A stretch of DNA of 64,000 nucleotides, from contig JAGKWZ010000008.1 in assembly GCA_021151605.1 (NCBI GenBank), forward strand, positions 1 to 64,000, read 5' to 3'. A program made the translations under genes and the position numbers. This document shows positions 8,573 to 17,154 of this stretch, one piece after another; positions within the stretch are counted from its first letter, which is position 1; the number at the start of each line of letters is the position of its first letter. Below the pieces are notes generated by a model, which was given only the letters and a program-made list of their open reading frames with translations, did no database searches and was not told the origin of the DNA. The DNA comes from Verrucomicrobiaceae bacterium (GTDB lineage Bacteria; Verrucomicrobiota; Verrucomicrobiia; Verrucomicrobiales; Verrucomicrobiaceae).

Positions 8573-8601
8573 GTGGGCCTTGCTTGAGCAGTTGGGCCCA
8601 C
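8573..8601. repeat. inverted repeat just past the O-antigen ligase stop codon
   Basis: Perfect 7-bp arms (8573-8579 and 8595-8601) with a 15-base loop, immediately after the last gene of the polysaccharide locus on the minus strand. There is no T-run after it, so it is at best a weak or factor-dependent end signal. The rest of 8437-8602 holds nothing else I can name. Confidence 0.35.
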
Positions 8602-8602
8602 C

Positions 8603-11224
8603 TCAATTCCCTTCTTCCCGATATGCCTCTTCCAATGGCGTCCCTTTCGGCGGAGGTGTAGAGGGGTGCATTAGGCCATCCTTGCCTTCTGACAATTCAT
8701 CCCTCACGGACATCTCCACCTCATAAGCGTCGATACTCTTTTGAATCAGCTCCCAAGCTCCACGCATGTCGCCACTTTCCGCCAGGACTGAGGCCAATTC
8801 GCGAGGCAGGAAATCAGGGGGCTTAGGCAGCGACATGACCCGCTCCAATGTCCGACGCGCAGATTTAAGGTCGCCGGCGACTCGTTGGGCAAAATAAAGT
8901 TCCACTCCTGGCAGTGGATCGACTGGATTGAGAATCGATAACCGCTCCAGCCGAGGAATATCGGAAGCCGAGAGGGAAGCCGAACGGACAATGGGAGGCA
9001 GATAACGCTGAGCCAGACGGAAGGCTGCCTCGTATTTGCCTGTTTGGGCAAGATGGTGAGCGAGAGCTTTCCAGCCATAGGTCTGAAGCCGAGGGCTTTT
9101 TTCCAGTAAGGCCACAAGCTGCTGACGGTCGCCTTTATTCTGCCAGAGGTGCAGTAAAAGTCGGACTTGCGATGAGTTCAGGTCTGCGAGGCCCGGATGA
9201 TCCGCCAAAAAATTGTTCAAGGAAGCCTGCCAAAGATCCCCCGTCACAAACTGAGCGGATAAATAAATGAGCTGTAGGGAGGGGCGGTCTGCCATCTTCC
9301 ACAGATCATGGTAAAGCTCAGGATAAGCAGCTGACTCTTGCAGGATCGTCTGATAAAGGGGAACTGCATTGTCAAAGCCACTCGGGTAGCGCCTCATTAC
9401 CTCCCGCCAGGGGATGAGAGCCATCTTCGGCTCGTAGGACAGCCAGATTCTGCCTTCGTCAAAGCAGATCATACCGTAACGGGGCTCCAGAGCGCGCATA
9501 CGACCGAAGTCAAGAAGCGCTGCGGAACTGCCATGCTGCATCAAGAGGTGAAACTGGGCGCGAAGGAAATACCAGCGGTAGTTCAAAGGAGAAAGCTCGA
9601 TGGCGCGATTTACCAGGCGCATGGCCTCCACACGATGCCCGGCTGCAGACTCGCGCAGTGCACGCTGATGGAAGATTTCCGCTGCCGAGGCCGGGGCCAT
9701 CTCCGTCCAGCCCGCCAACATCACCAGCCAGTGAATCCCCCACAGGAAAATCAAACATCCTGCCACACGAAAACCATGCGAGACAATCGGGGTAATACGT
9801 TCGGCGAGGTAACGCCCCCTCACAGCCTGAGCCGTGACGAGCGCAAACATGGCGAAATAGCCAAGATTGTGAAGGGGCACGTCAAAAAGGCCATGGACAA
9901 GTGCCATTCCGGTGGCGATGCCGAAAGCCCGGCGAATACGCCGCCCAGAACGGCTGTCATGGCTCCGCTTTTTTCGTCCGCTGGAAAACCACGGCCCCGT
10001 CGTGCGACTCAGCCAGCCAACAAGAATCAAACATGGAAGCACTGCCAGCAGCCCCGCTTCGAAGAGCAACCAGAGGAAATCACTTTCGGGATGAACCGTG
10101 CGGGCGTCCGGAAAAGGCTCATGGCAAACTAGAGGGAATACAGACTCGAACATTCCTAGACCGCGCCCAGTCCATGGAGCAGAGGAAGATGCCTTTAGAG
10201 TCTCACCGGCCAGCCATAGACGAAGATCCGAGGTGATGGTCGCGGCAAGCGGCTTTTCACTCAGCCTCCTCCCGAGGAGACCACCAGAAGCCATCACCAC
10301 GGAAATCACCGTAGCGGACAAAGCCATCCCCACCACGAGCTTTCGCAGAAATCCACGCTTCATCGCCGAAGTTCCGAGCCAGAGCGAAATGCCCAGGATG
10401 AATAACAGGAGGCCAGCACGTGAGGTATTCGCCAGGATACAGCCGAGCAGCAAAAAAAAGCCCGCACTAAACACCAGCCACCAGCGGGAGCGTCGCCGAA
10501 AGGCATCCAGCGCCGAGGCGGCACACAGAATACAACTCCAGGCAAAAAGGCTGGAACTCAGATTCTGATTGGCGAAGGGACCAAAGCCTCCGCCCGCCTT
10601 TACGGGTATGTCATCCCAGTCACCCCTGGGCCACCATGCCACCTGAAGCCAGCCCTGGTGATCCACAATTGTCATGACCGCAAGCAGCAAACCCGTGAAG
10701 CTAAGGATGCGCAGCACGATGCGTCTTCCCGCCTCACTGAAATTCTGCGCCAGACACGCCCAGAACCAGATCACCCCAACAACCAAGGCCAGCCATGCCT
10801 CCAGCGTCGTTTGCCATTCGGGCGTCAGCGTTGACGGCAGTTGCAGGCCCCATTCATCCACTAGCGCAGATCGCCAAGTCTCCGTCGCACCAAAAAACTT
10901 TGCTGGCAACAGTGCGATGCCCGGAACCAAGGCCAAGATCAGCAGAGCCAAAGTTGGAACCGAACTCAGCTTCACCCTTGGCGGAGCCACGATGATAGCG
11001 CCACCCATGAGCAGTAGAGCCAGGCCGCGTGCCCACGGTGCCCGAGCCGTGCCAAAAATCACGATCAGGGAGACGACCAGACCATAAATCCAAGCGCGCG
11101 AGTGTCGGCGCTCCTGACCACTTTCTTCCTCCACCTCGGACACGTCCGACACATCATCAAAGTCATCCACCACGGGCTCTGGCGGTTTCCCGTGCGGCTT
11201 GGCTTCTGGCGAATCAAATTTCAT
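8603..11224 (-). CDS. O-antigen ligase family protein with C-terminal tetratricopeptide-like region
   Basis: Inner membrane protein of the O-antigen ligase/polymerase superfamily, expected to transfer the finished lipid-linked glycan to its acceptor or to polymerise it. An acidic cytosolic N-terminus (1-40) is followed by about ten hydrophobic helices to ~490. The typical motif appears as GPFANQNLSSSLFAW (~216-230), and a periplasmic-loop motif ends in VHPESDFLWLLFEAGLL (~377-393). Residues ~510-860 are soluble helical repeats (e.g. ALRESAAGHRVEAMRLVNRA) that read as TPR units, a common add-on in this family. The start overlaps the stop of the upstream phosphotransferase gene by 4 bases (ATGA). 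Whether it is ligase or polymerase cannot be told from sequence; a separate Wzy-like protein at 24982-26409 favours ligase. Confidence 0.85.
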   Translation of the reverse strand: MKFDSPEAKPHGKPPEPVVDDFDDVSDVSEVEEESGQERRHSRAWIYGLVVSLIVIFGTARAPWARGLALLLMGGAIIVAPPRVKLSSVPTLALLILALVPGIALLPAKFFGATETWRSALVDEWGLQLPSTLTPEWQTTLEAWLALVVGVIWFWACLAQNFSEAGRRIVLRILSFTGLLLAVMTIVDHQGWLQVAWWPRGDWDDIPVKAGGGFGPFANQNLSSSLFAWSCILCAASALDAFRRRSRWWLVFSAGFFLLLGCILANTSRAGLLLFILGISLWLGTSAMKRGFLRKLVVGMALSATVISVVMASGGLLGRRLSEKPLAATITSDLRLWLAGETLKASSSAPWTGRGLGMFESVFPLVCHEPFPDARTVHPESDFLWLLFEAGLLAVLPCLILVGWLSRTTGPWFSSGRKKRSHDSRSGRRIRRAFGIATGMALVHGLFDVPLHNLGYFAMFALVTAQAVRGRYLAERITPIVSHGFRVAGCLIFLWGIHWLVMLAGWTEMAPASAAEIFHQRALRESAAGHRVEAMRLVNRAIELSPLNYRWYFLRAQFHLLMQHGSSAALLDFGRMRALEPRYGMICFDEGRIWLSYEPKMALIPWREVMRRYPSGFDNAVPLYQTILQESAAYPELYHDLWKMADRPSLQLIYLSAQFVTGDLWQASLNNFLADHPGLADLNSSQVRLLLHLWQNKGDRQQLVALLEKSPRLQTYGWKALAHHLAQTGKYEAAFRLAQRYLPPIVRSASLSASDIPRLERLSILNPVDPLPGVELYFAQRVAGDLKSARRTLERVMSLPKPPDFLPRELASVLAESGDMRGAWELIQKSIDAYEVEMSVRDELSEGKDGLMHPSTPPPKGTPLEEAYREEGN

Positions 11225-12690
11225 GAGTCCTTAAGTGGCTGAATTTGACCTTCTGCATTTTGGGCCACCACGAAGGATGGCAGAGCACCCCAGCGCTCGA
11301 GACAACGTTCAAACAACCCCGAGAAAACATCCGCACGAATGAACCAGTCCGCCTGCAAACCATCGTCCAGCGGACAGTGCAAAACCATCTGTGAGCCCCC
11401 CTTCAGAGACAGGAACACCGGCTGCGTCAGCTCTGAAGGTTCCGTTTTAAATCCGATCCAGTGGAAACGATACGCGAGCAGCTCGGTAAACTCCTCCAGC
11501 CTTCTACATTTCTCGATGTCGAACTCCAGCACTCGTGCGTGAATGCGGATGTGCTCCAACCGCTTCCGCCGCTCCAGTGCATCTGCGACCTGCTGTCGCA
11601 GCCGTGACCAGCTTTTCACATAACCGAGGTAACGTGCCGCGCCGATGGCGAGCAAAAAGAGAACCGCACCCGCCACAGGTAGAGCTATGCCCTTCGTCAG
11701 CAAGATGCTGATCCCCACCAAACTCAGAACCACACACACCGAATACATCGCCACGAGCGCGCGGCCTTTGCTGTAGCCTAAAAGGATCAGCCGGTGGTGA
11801 ATGTGCTCCGCGTCTGCACTAAAAATTGGCACACCGCGGATACTCCGGCGTAAAATGGCAAACAAGGTGTCGAGAATCGGCACCCCCAACGCAATAATCA
11901 CTACCAGAAGCGCCGCGATCACTGAGCCTTTTTGAGAACTTTTCAGAGACACCGTGGCGACAAAGAAACCGATCAGGTAAGCTCCACCGTCTCCAAGGAA
12001 AATCCGTGCCGGGGGAAAATTAAAAAAGAGGAACCCCGAGATGGCACCCGCCATCAAAATCGAAATCAGGATCACCTCGGGAAAACTCCCCACATACCCC
12101 ACAAACGCGAGTGTGAGACAGAGGAAGAGTCCAAAGCCACCCGCCAGACCATCCATGCCGTCGATCAGATTGATGATGTTCGGGATCGCCACCAGCCAGA
12201 AAACGGTCAGTGGCAGGCTCCACCACCCGAGATCCAGCGAGCCAGCCCCCAAAGGATTACTCAACATATCGATGGAAGTCCCCAGGGAAAACAGGATCAA
12301 GGCCACACCGATCTGGCCGATCAGCTTCACCCGCGCTCCCAGTGCCTTCAGGTCATCGAAGAACCCGATGCTGAAGATCAGCGCATTAGAAAGCAGAAGT
12401 GGCGAGTACTCCGCCCAGCGCATGCGACCTAAAAGCAGCATTGCGGTCACGCCCAAAGCCAGCGCGGCAAAGATCGGGGCGCCTCCCAGGCGCGGGATGG
12501 GCTTCTCATGCTGCTTTCGTCTCCCGTCGGGCGCATCCATCCCCATCCCACCCTTGCGCCGGAGGATGTAGATCGTCGCTACCACACTGACGCCGAGAGC
12601 CAGAAAAAAATAGACCACCAGCTCAGGCACATTCGGCATGACAGGCGCAGGTGGGCCCATGAGAGCGTCGAGATTAGCGGCTTCGGTCAT
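11221..12690 (-). CDS. MraY/WecA-family undecaprenyl-phosphate sugar-1-phosphate transferase
   Basis: Polytopic membrane enzyme that moves a HexNAc-1-phosphate from its UDP donor to undecaprenyl phosphate, the priming step of the glycan. Family motifs are clear: FFDDLKAL (Asp112/Asp113), NIINLIDGMDGLAGG (171-185), a PPARIFLGDGGA loop and HIHHRLI, the His-rich loop typical of WecA-type enzymes. About ten membrane helices fill residues 22-375. A soluble C-terminal extension of ~115 residues, beginning with a charged probable coiled coil (ADALERRKRLEHIRIHARVL), is absent from WecA and of unknown role. Its stop overlaps the ATG of the O-antigen ligase gene by 4 bases, so the two are probably coupled. 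Donor specificity is not certain. Confidence 0.9.
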   Translation of the reverse strand: MTEAANLDALMGPPAPVMPNVPELVVYFFLALGVSVVATIYILRRKGGMGMDAPDGRRKQHEKPIPRLGGAPIFAALALGVTAMLLLGRMRWAEYSPLLLSNALIFSIGFFDDLKALGARVKLIGQIGVALILFSLGTSIDMLSNPLGAGSLDLGWWSLPLTVFWLVAIPNIINLIDGMDGLAGGFGLFLCLTLAFVGYVGSFPEVILISILMAGAISGFLFFNFPPARIFLGDGGAYLIGFFVATVSLKSSQKGSVIAALLVVIIALGVPILDTLFAILRRSIRGVPIFSADAEHIHHRLILLGYSKGRALVAMYSVCVVLSLVGISILLTKGIALPVAGAVLFLLAIGAARYLGYVKSWSRLRQQVADALERRKRLEHIRIHARVLEFDIEKCRRLEEFTELLAYRFHWIGFKTEPSELTQPVFLSLKGGSQMVLHCPLDDGLQADWFIRADVFSGLFERCLERWGALPSFVVAQNAEGQIQPLKDS

Positions 12691-12711
12691 GGAGAGGTGG
12701 TGAAATCAGAA

Positions 12712-13935
12712 TCAGTCGGGCATCCCCTGCCCCGCGCCAGCAATCACGTCGATCATGCGCGGGCGCAAGCGGCTCTGTGAGAACTCCGCCGCCAAAGCTC
12801 GACTCAGCTCAGAGGGTGGCAGAGGCCCTGCCGCCGCTGCGTCCAGCAGCACCTGGACCAGCCCTGACACATCGCCATGCTTGCCGATCCGTGCATAGCG
12901 CCGGTTCGGCATTCGCTCAGCCAAGTCCGACAGATGACATTCCTCTGGCCCGATGCCGAGAAAAGGCAGACCAAGGGCAAGAATGTTATAAATCTTGCAA
13001 GGGTGAACCATCCCCACAAACGGCGAACCCATCACCACCAAGTGTAAATCCGCCGACGATAGCGAAGCCGAAAGCTGATCCTTCGGCTGATAAGGCAGGC
13101 AGGTGATGTTCTTCAAACCCTGTTTTTCGGCAAAAGACCTCACCTTCCCATGCTCACTGCCGCCGCCCACGAAGAGAAAATGCAGCGACTCATGCCCAGC
13201 CAGACTTTGAGCTGCCTCCAGCACCGTGTCCAGCGGATGACAGGGGCTGTGATTTCCCGAATACATCACCACAAACTTATCCGTCAGTCCATGAGCAGCG
13301 CGGAAAGCCTCCCGCCCAGGAAGGTCCCACTTCACCGCATCGTCATGCGACCACGGTGCATCGACGTGAATCACCTCCGCGCCCACGCCTTTCGCCCTTA
13401 GCCGATCCGCCATGAATCGGTCCAGCGCCACGATCCTGGCCGCCCTGCGGAAGCTCCACTTCTGCAGCCCTGTCATGATCCGCTCTGGCAGCCCGCCAGC
13501 CTTTAGCCAGCCCGCAGCCACCGCCTCATCTGGGTTTAAATCCATCACCCATGGCACCACGGCCCCACCTTTGAGTACCGCCATGATCGTCCCCAGAGAT
13601 GAAATCAGCGGCGGCGAAGTCAGGCAAACCGTCACATCAAAGCGCCGCAACCTCAGCAAGATCAGCGTCGCATTGATCCAAAACGTCGCGAAATCCACGA
13701 AGCGCCGCCACTTCGCCGACTTCCCCAGCCCGGGCGTCCAGATCCTGCGGATCTCCACGCCCTTCCACGTTTCCCGGACCGGGAAGCGCCGTTCAGGATT
13801 GTCGTAGCCACGACTGGAAGCCACCGCCACCACCTCATGCCCAGCCTCGACCAGCCCCTGCGCCAGATCCGTCAGATGCTGCGCAGACGACACATGGTCG
13901 GGGTAAAAACACTGGTTGAGCAGCAGGATTCTCAT
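12712..13935 (-). CDS. glycosyltransferase family 4 (WbuB/WcaI-like)
   Basis: GT-B retaining glycosyltransferase that adds one sugar to the growing glycan on the cytosolic face. The N-terminal Rossmann domain starts with MRILLLNQCFYPDHVSSAQH, the glycine-poor variant found in the WbuB/WcaI group, and contains LTSPPLISSLGTIMA, a hydrophobic segment characteristic of that group. The C-terminal domain has VMYSGNHSP and a late nucleotide-binding block around KIYNILALGLPFLGIGPEE, where the classical E-x7-E pair is partly altered. 407 residues is normal. It lies between the epimerase gene upstream (8-base gap) and the WecA-like gene downstream (21-base gap). Donor and acceptor are unknown. Confidence 0.87.
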   Translation of the reverse strand: MRILLLNQCFYPDHVSSAQHLTDLAQGLVEAGHEVVAVASSRGYDNPERRFPVRETWKGVEIRRIWTPGLGKSAKWRRFVDFATFWINATLILLRLRRFDVTVCLTSPPLISSLGTIMAVLKGGAVVPWVMDLNPDEAVAAGWLKAGGLPERIMTGLQKWSFRRAARIVALDRFMADRLRAKGVGAEVIHVDAPWSHDDAVKWDLPGREAFRAAHGLTDKFVVMYSGNHSPCHPLDTVLEAAQSLAGHESLHFLFVGGGSEHGKVRSFAEKQGLKNITCLPYQPKDQLSASLSSADLHLVVMGSPFVGMVHPCKIYNILALGLPFLGIGPEECHLSDLAERMPNRRYARIGKHGDVSGLVQVLLDAAAAGPLPPSELSRALAAEFSQSRLRPRMIDVIAGAGQGMPD

Positions 13936-13943
13936 GCACTCAG

Positions 13944-14933
13944 TTACAGCGACTTATTTCCCTTCACGATCTCATCGTAAATCCAGGCATAGGTCTTCTC
14001 CATGCCATCGCGGAGGCGGACGTTGGGCTCCCAGTTGAAGACTTCTTTGATGAGTGTGTTGTCACTGCTGCGGCCATTCACGCCCTTTGGGGCATCGAGC
14101 TTATAGCTGCGCTGGAGCTTCACCCCGGCGATCTCTTCTACGATGTCCACGAGCTGATTGATGCTGACCATCTCGGCGCTGCCGATGTTGATCGGCTCGA
14201 TGAAGTCGCTGTTCGTGAGCATCTGGGTGCCCTGCACGCAGTCGGTGATATACATGAAGCTGCGGGTTTGGTCACCCGTGCCCCAGATATCGATCTCCAG
14301 CTTGCCGCTGAGCTTGGCCAAAGCGACCTTGCGGCAAACTGCGGCTGGAGCCTTTTCACGTCCGCCATCCCAGGTGCCAAAGGGGCCATAGACATTGTGA
14401 TAGCGGGCCACGCGGGCCTTCAGCCCGAAGTCCTCGCGGAAATGGCGGCACATACGCTCACTGAAAAGCTTTTCCCAGCCGTAGCCGTCCTCCGGCAGCG
14501 CGGGATAGGCATCGGCTTCTTTAAGCGCCGGGACATCGAAGGTCTTCTGCTTGTCACCATTGTAAACACAGGCGCTGGAGGCGTAGAAAAAGCGCTCCAC
14601 GCCGCAGTCGCGCGCGGCCATGCAGAGGTGCGTGTTGATGAGCACACTGAGCATGCAGAGGGCTTTATTGTTCTCGATGAAACCCATGCCGCCCATATCT
14701 GCGGCGAGGTTGTAGAGCGTGTGGACGTCTTTCGCGGCGGTGTAGCATGCGGCCTTTTCCTGGAGGTCGAGCACGAGGTTCTCCACATCATCAAAGCGCT
14801 GATACCACTGGTCAAAGGGCTTTTGATCCACGGCACGAATGCGCGTGTAGCCCTGGGAGCGTAAATCTGCCACGAGCGCGCCGCCGATGAAACCGCCTGC
14901 CCCGCAGACGCTGATGAGTTGGTCTTTAGCCAT
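13944..14933 (-). CDS. GDP-mannose 3,5-epimerase-like NAD-dependent epimerase
   Basis: Short-chain dehydrogenase-type sugar-nucleotide epimerase. It matches the plant GDP-D-mannose 3',5'-epimerase over its whole length: glycine motif GAGGFIGG (11-18), ASSACVY with Cys122 at the position of the acid/base cysteine, Tyr151-x3-Lys155, and the diagnostic stretches YGPFGTWDGGREKAP, TRSFMYITDC, INIGSAEMVSINQL and NGRSSDNTLIKE. The expected product is GDP-L-galactose (with GDP-L-gulose as side product), a donor for the glycosyltransferases of this locus. 329 residues is slightly shorter than the plant enzyme, lacking its N-terminal extension. A terminator separates it from the gene upstream, so transcription of this distal segment may restart here. 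Confidence 0.88.
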   Translation of the reverse strand: MAKDQLISVCGAGGFIGGALVADLRSQGYTRIRAVDQKPFDQWYQRFDDVENLVLDLQEKAACYTAAKDVHTLYNLAADMGGMGFIENNKALCMLSVLINTHLCMAARDCGVERFFYASSACVYNGDKQKTFDVPALKEADAYPALPEDGYGWEKLFSERMCRHFREDFGLKARVARYHNVYGPFGTWDGGREKAPAAVCRKVALAKLSGKLEIDIWGTGDQTRSFMYITDCVQGTQMLTNSDFIEPINIGSAEMVSINQLVDIVEEIAGVKLQRSYKLDAPKGVNGRSSDNTLIKEVFNWEPNVRLRDGMEKTYAWIYDEIVKGNKSL

Positions 14934-14958
14934 GAAAATGAAGAACTAGGGAATAAAC

Positions 14959-14990
14959 AAAAAGAGGCGCGATTATTGAAATCCCGCCTC
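14959..14990 (-). terminator. internal rho-independent terminator within the polysaccharide locus
   Basis: On the minus strand GAGGCG (14985-14990) pairs with CGCCTC (14964-14969) and is followed by five T residues. It lies in the 85-base gap between the glycosyltransferase at 15019 and the GDP-mannose epimerase. The stem is short and the loop is about 15 bases, so termination may be partial. Confidence 0.6.
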
Positions 14991-15018
14991 CGAACGCAAG
15001 CTGTGTTTCATGTGTCGA

Positions 15019-15768
15019 TCAACCATTAACCCTGCCCCAAATGGCTCGCCGGGCACGAATGCGCCACACATCACGGGCCATGCGCCAGGAATCCCGTAGC
15101 AAACTCACCTTGCCGCCGGGGACTTCATGCCAGTCAATAGGCACTTCTTGGATGTCACAGCCCGTGTCCAGCAGCGCCACCATCAGTTCCACATCAAAAG
15201 CAAAACCCGTGACTTCGAGCCTACTAGAGATGCGCTCGAACGCCACTCGTGGCACCAGCTTTAGACCGCACTGCGAATCATAGACAGGCACCTCCAGCAT
15301 CTCCGAGACCAGTGTGGCATACACACGCCCGAGCAGGTGACGCTTCAGCAACCGCTCCACCCGCCTTCCGAGGATCTTGATCCGTGAGGCAAACTGCGCT
15401 TTGCCCTGCTGTCTCAGGCCCAGCAGTCTCGCCACCTCCGAGGCTGAGCATGAGCCATCCGCATCTACAAAGGCCAGCCACTCCGCGCCGCCATGCTCAC
15501 GCCATCCTGCATAGACGGCACCGCCTTTGCCGACATTATCCGGCAGTAATTTCAGCGGCAGCAGGCACGGGAACTCGGCGCGCAGTTCGTTCACGATCCG
15601 CTGCATCCGCGCCACTTCATCGGCATCGGAGCCATCCTCCACCACCAGCACGCGCACCCCCCCAAGCGCCGTCATTTCACGGCAAAGACCCGGCAGGAAG
15701 CCGCCGATACGCGCACTTTCGCGATAGCATGGCACGACGAGATGCACGCTGGGAGGCTCATGGGTCAT
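15019..15768 (-). CDS. glycosyltransferase family 2 (dolichyl-phosphate glucosyltransferase-like)
   Basis: GT-A inverting glycosyltransferase of about 249 residues without membrane helices. It begins with VHLVVPCYRESARIGGFL, has the metal-binding Asp motif in FVDADGSCSASEV and the YDSQCGLKLVPR block that marks the ALG5/DPG-synthase branch of GT2. Enzymes of that branch attach a sugar to a polyprenyl phosphate, so this could make an undecaprenyl-phosphate-sugar for later decoration; that role is an inference. The ATG overlaps the end of the next upstream gene by 11 bases, indicating co-translation. A terminator follows it. Confidence 0.87.
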   Translation of the reverse strand: MTHEPPSVHLVVPCYRESARIGGFLPGLCREMTALGGVRVLVVEDGSDADEVARMQRIVNELRAEFPCLLPLKLLPDNVGKGGAVYAGWREHGGAEWLAFVDADGSCSASEVARLLGLRQQGKAQFASRIKILGRRVERLLKRHLLGRVYATLVSEMLEVPVYDSQCGLKLVPRVAFERISSRLEVTGFAFDVELMVALLDTGCDIQEVPIDWHEVPGGKVSLLRDSWRMARDVWRIRARRAIWGRVNG

Positions 15769-16525
15769 GACGGAACCTTCTCTCGATCAGCCGCAGCGCC
15801 AGCAGCATTTCGGCGAGCACACGTTGCAGAGCATAATACCAGCCGCGCCATCCATCCCAGATCGTACCTTTGACGAAAAGCGTGAAAACCAGACTCGCAG
15901 GCACCGCCGCCCAGCAGGTGAGACGCAGCCTGTCCTGAAGTCGAAGCTTCGCCGGATCAGCAGCGGCGAGCTTCTCCGCCTCCAGCAGCGCATATTTATC
16001 CTGAGAGGAAAGCCAGCGCGTTAGAGGTTTGCGATCATCGTGATCGATCCTCCTCTGAATATGACCAAGCACGCCGGGAACGCTGAGGAGCTGCGTGTGA
16101 CCATCCTGCACATAGCGGCATCTACTTTTGGCAAACAGCACGGCACGCGGCGGATACAGCGAGCCACGCAAAGCCTGCCCAAAGATCAGATAACGGAACG
16201 CGGCATCGTAGGCATCTGCGGCACCATCGAGCAGCTTCATCTCGTCTTCAAAGCCTGCGCCGATCACATAATCCGCATCCAACGCTAGCACCCAGCCGGA
16301 GCGGCAGGCATCCACACCGAAGTTCCACTGCGTCGTGTGATCATCGAAGGCACGGACTTCAAAGCGCACGTTCGGGAACTGCGCTGCAATCTCGCGCGAG
16401 GCATCCGTGCTGCCGCTGTCAAGCACTACGACTTCACGCGCCCAAGACAGCCGCGCCAGTGTGCGGGCGATATTGGGTGCCTCATTGTAAGTGAGGACGA
16501 GGGGCGTGATGTCTTCGAGCTTCAT
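15758..16525 (-). CDS. glycosyltransferase family 2 (WaaE/KdtX-like)
   Basis: GT-A glycosyltransferase, 255 residues from the ATG at 16525. That start creates a 4-base ATGA overlap with the upstream methyltransferase gene; the longer open frame adds 54 residues with no family match. Motifs: TPLVLTYNEAPNIARTL, EVVVLDSGSTDASREIA and the acidic LALDADYVIG. The layout resembles LPS-core beta-glucosyltransferases of the WaaE type, and the C-terminal amphipathic or membrane-associated segment (AAVPASLVFTLFVKG) is typical of them. Donor and acceptor are unknown. Confidence 0.87.
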   Translation of the reverse strand: MKLEDITPLVLTYNEAPNIARTLARLSWAREVVVLDSGSTDASREIAAQFPNVRFEVRAFDDHTTQWNFGVDACRSGWVLALDADYVIGAGFEDEMKLLDGAADAYDAAFRYLIFGQALRGSLYPPRAVLFAKSRCRYVQDGHTQLLSVPGVLGHIQRRIDHDDRKPLTRWLSSQDKYALLEAEKLAAADPAKLRLQDRLRLTCWAAVPASLVFTLFVKGTIWDGWRGWYYALQRVLAEMLLALRLIERRFRHDP

Positions 16526-17154
16526 GCCTTGGGTTTGTCCACACTGACGATCATGGTCATCCACAGCCAGGGCAGACGCCCGGCACCACGGAACTGCATG
16601 TTTTCGAAACCAGCCTCGGACAGCAGCTTCCAGAGAGTCGCGCGGCTCCAAAGCTTGATGTGGCCTCCATCCCAGAGAGGATCCCAATGCTTGTCCCAGC
16701 CGCCGGTGAGGGCGATGGCCAGGTTCTTCAGGTAACCGTGATAAGGCGTGGTGCAGATGAATCGTCCGCCTGGTTTCAACGCGGCAAAGGCCCCTTTTAC
16801 ATAAGGGCGCGGCGCGTAGAGATGCTCCACGACCTCCGTGCTTACGATGACGTCGAAGGGCTCCACATTTAGGTTTTCCAGGATGTGGTCATCGGCTCCC
16901 ATCACTTCAAAGCGTGCGCCAGGATGAGAACGCCGCGCGATCTCGATGCCCGAAAGACTGAGGTCGATGCCCGTGACCTCGCATCCCTTCGCGAGGAATT
17001 GCCCGCAGGTGTAGCCATTGCCACAGCCCACATCCAGCACACGCAATCCAGGCTTGATCTCACCCACGAGATCAAAGACATGAGGCATGAAGTGGCGGTG
17101 CATGTGGGATGCCTGGGAATCGTGAAACTGGTAGTCGCTGCCTTCGGTGCTCAT
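16522..17154 (-). CDS. class I SAM-dependent methyltransferase
   Basis: UbiG-like Rossmann methyltransferase of 210 residues. Motif I is VLDVGCGNG (39-47), followed by the acidic end of strand 2 in VTGIDLSLSG, motif II VEPFDVIVSTEVVEHL and motif III ALKPGGRFICTTPYHG. It likely O- or N-methylates a sugar or a lipid-linked intermediate, given glycosyltransferase genes on both sides. Both ends overlap neighbours by 4 bases (ATGA junctions at 16522 and 17151), so it is a tightly coupled member of the operon. The substrate cannot be read from the sequence. Confidence 0.87.
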   Translation of the reverse strand: MSTEGSDYQFHDSQASHMHRHFMPHVFDLVGEIKPGLRVLDVGCGNGYTCGQFLAKGCEVTGIDLSLSGIEIARRSHPGARFEVMGADDHILENLNVEPFDVIVSTEVVEHLYAPRPYVKGAFAALKPGGRFICTTPYHGYLKNLAIALTGGWDKHWDPLWDGGHIKLWSRATLWKLLSEAGFENMQFRGAGRLPWLWMTMIVSVDKPKA

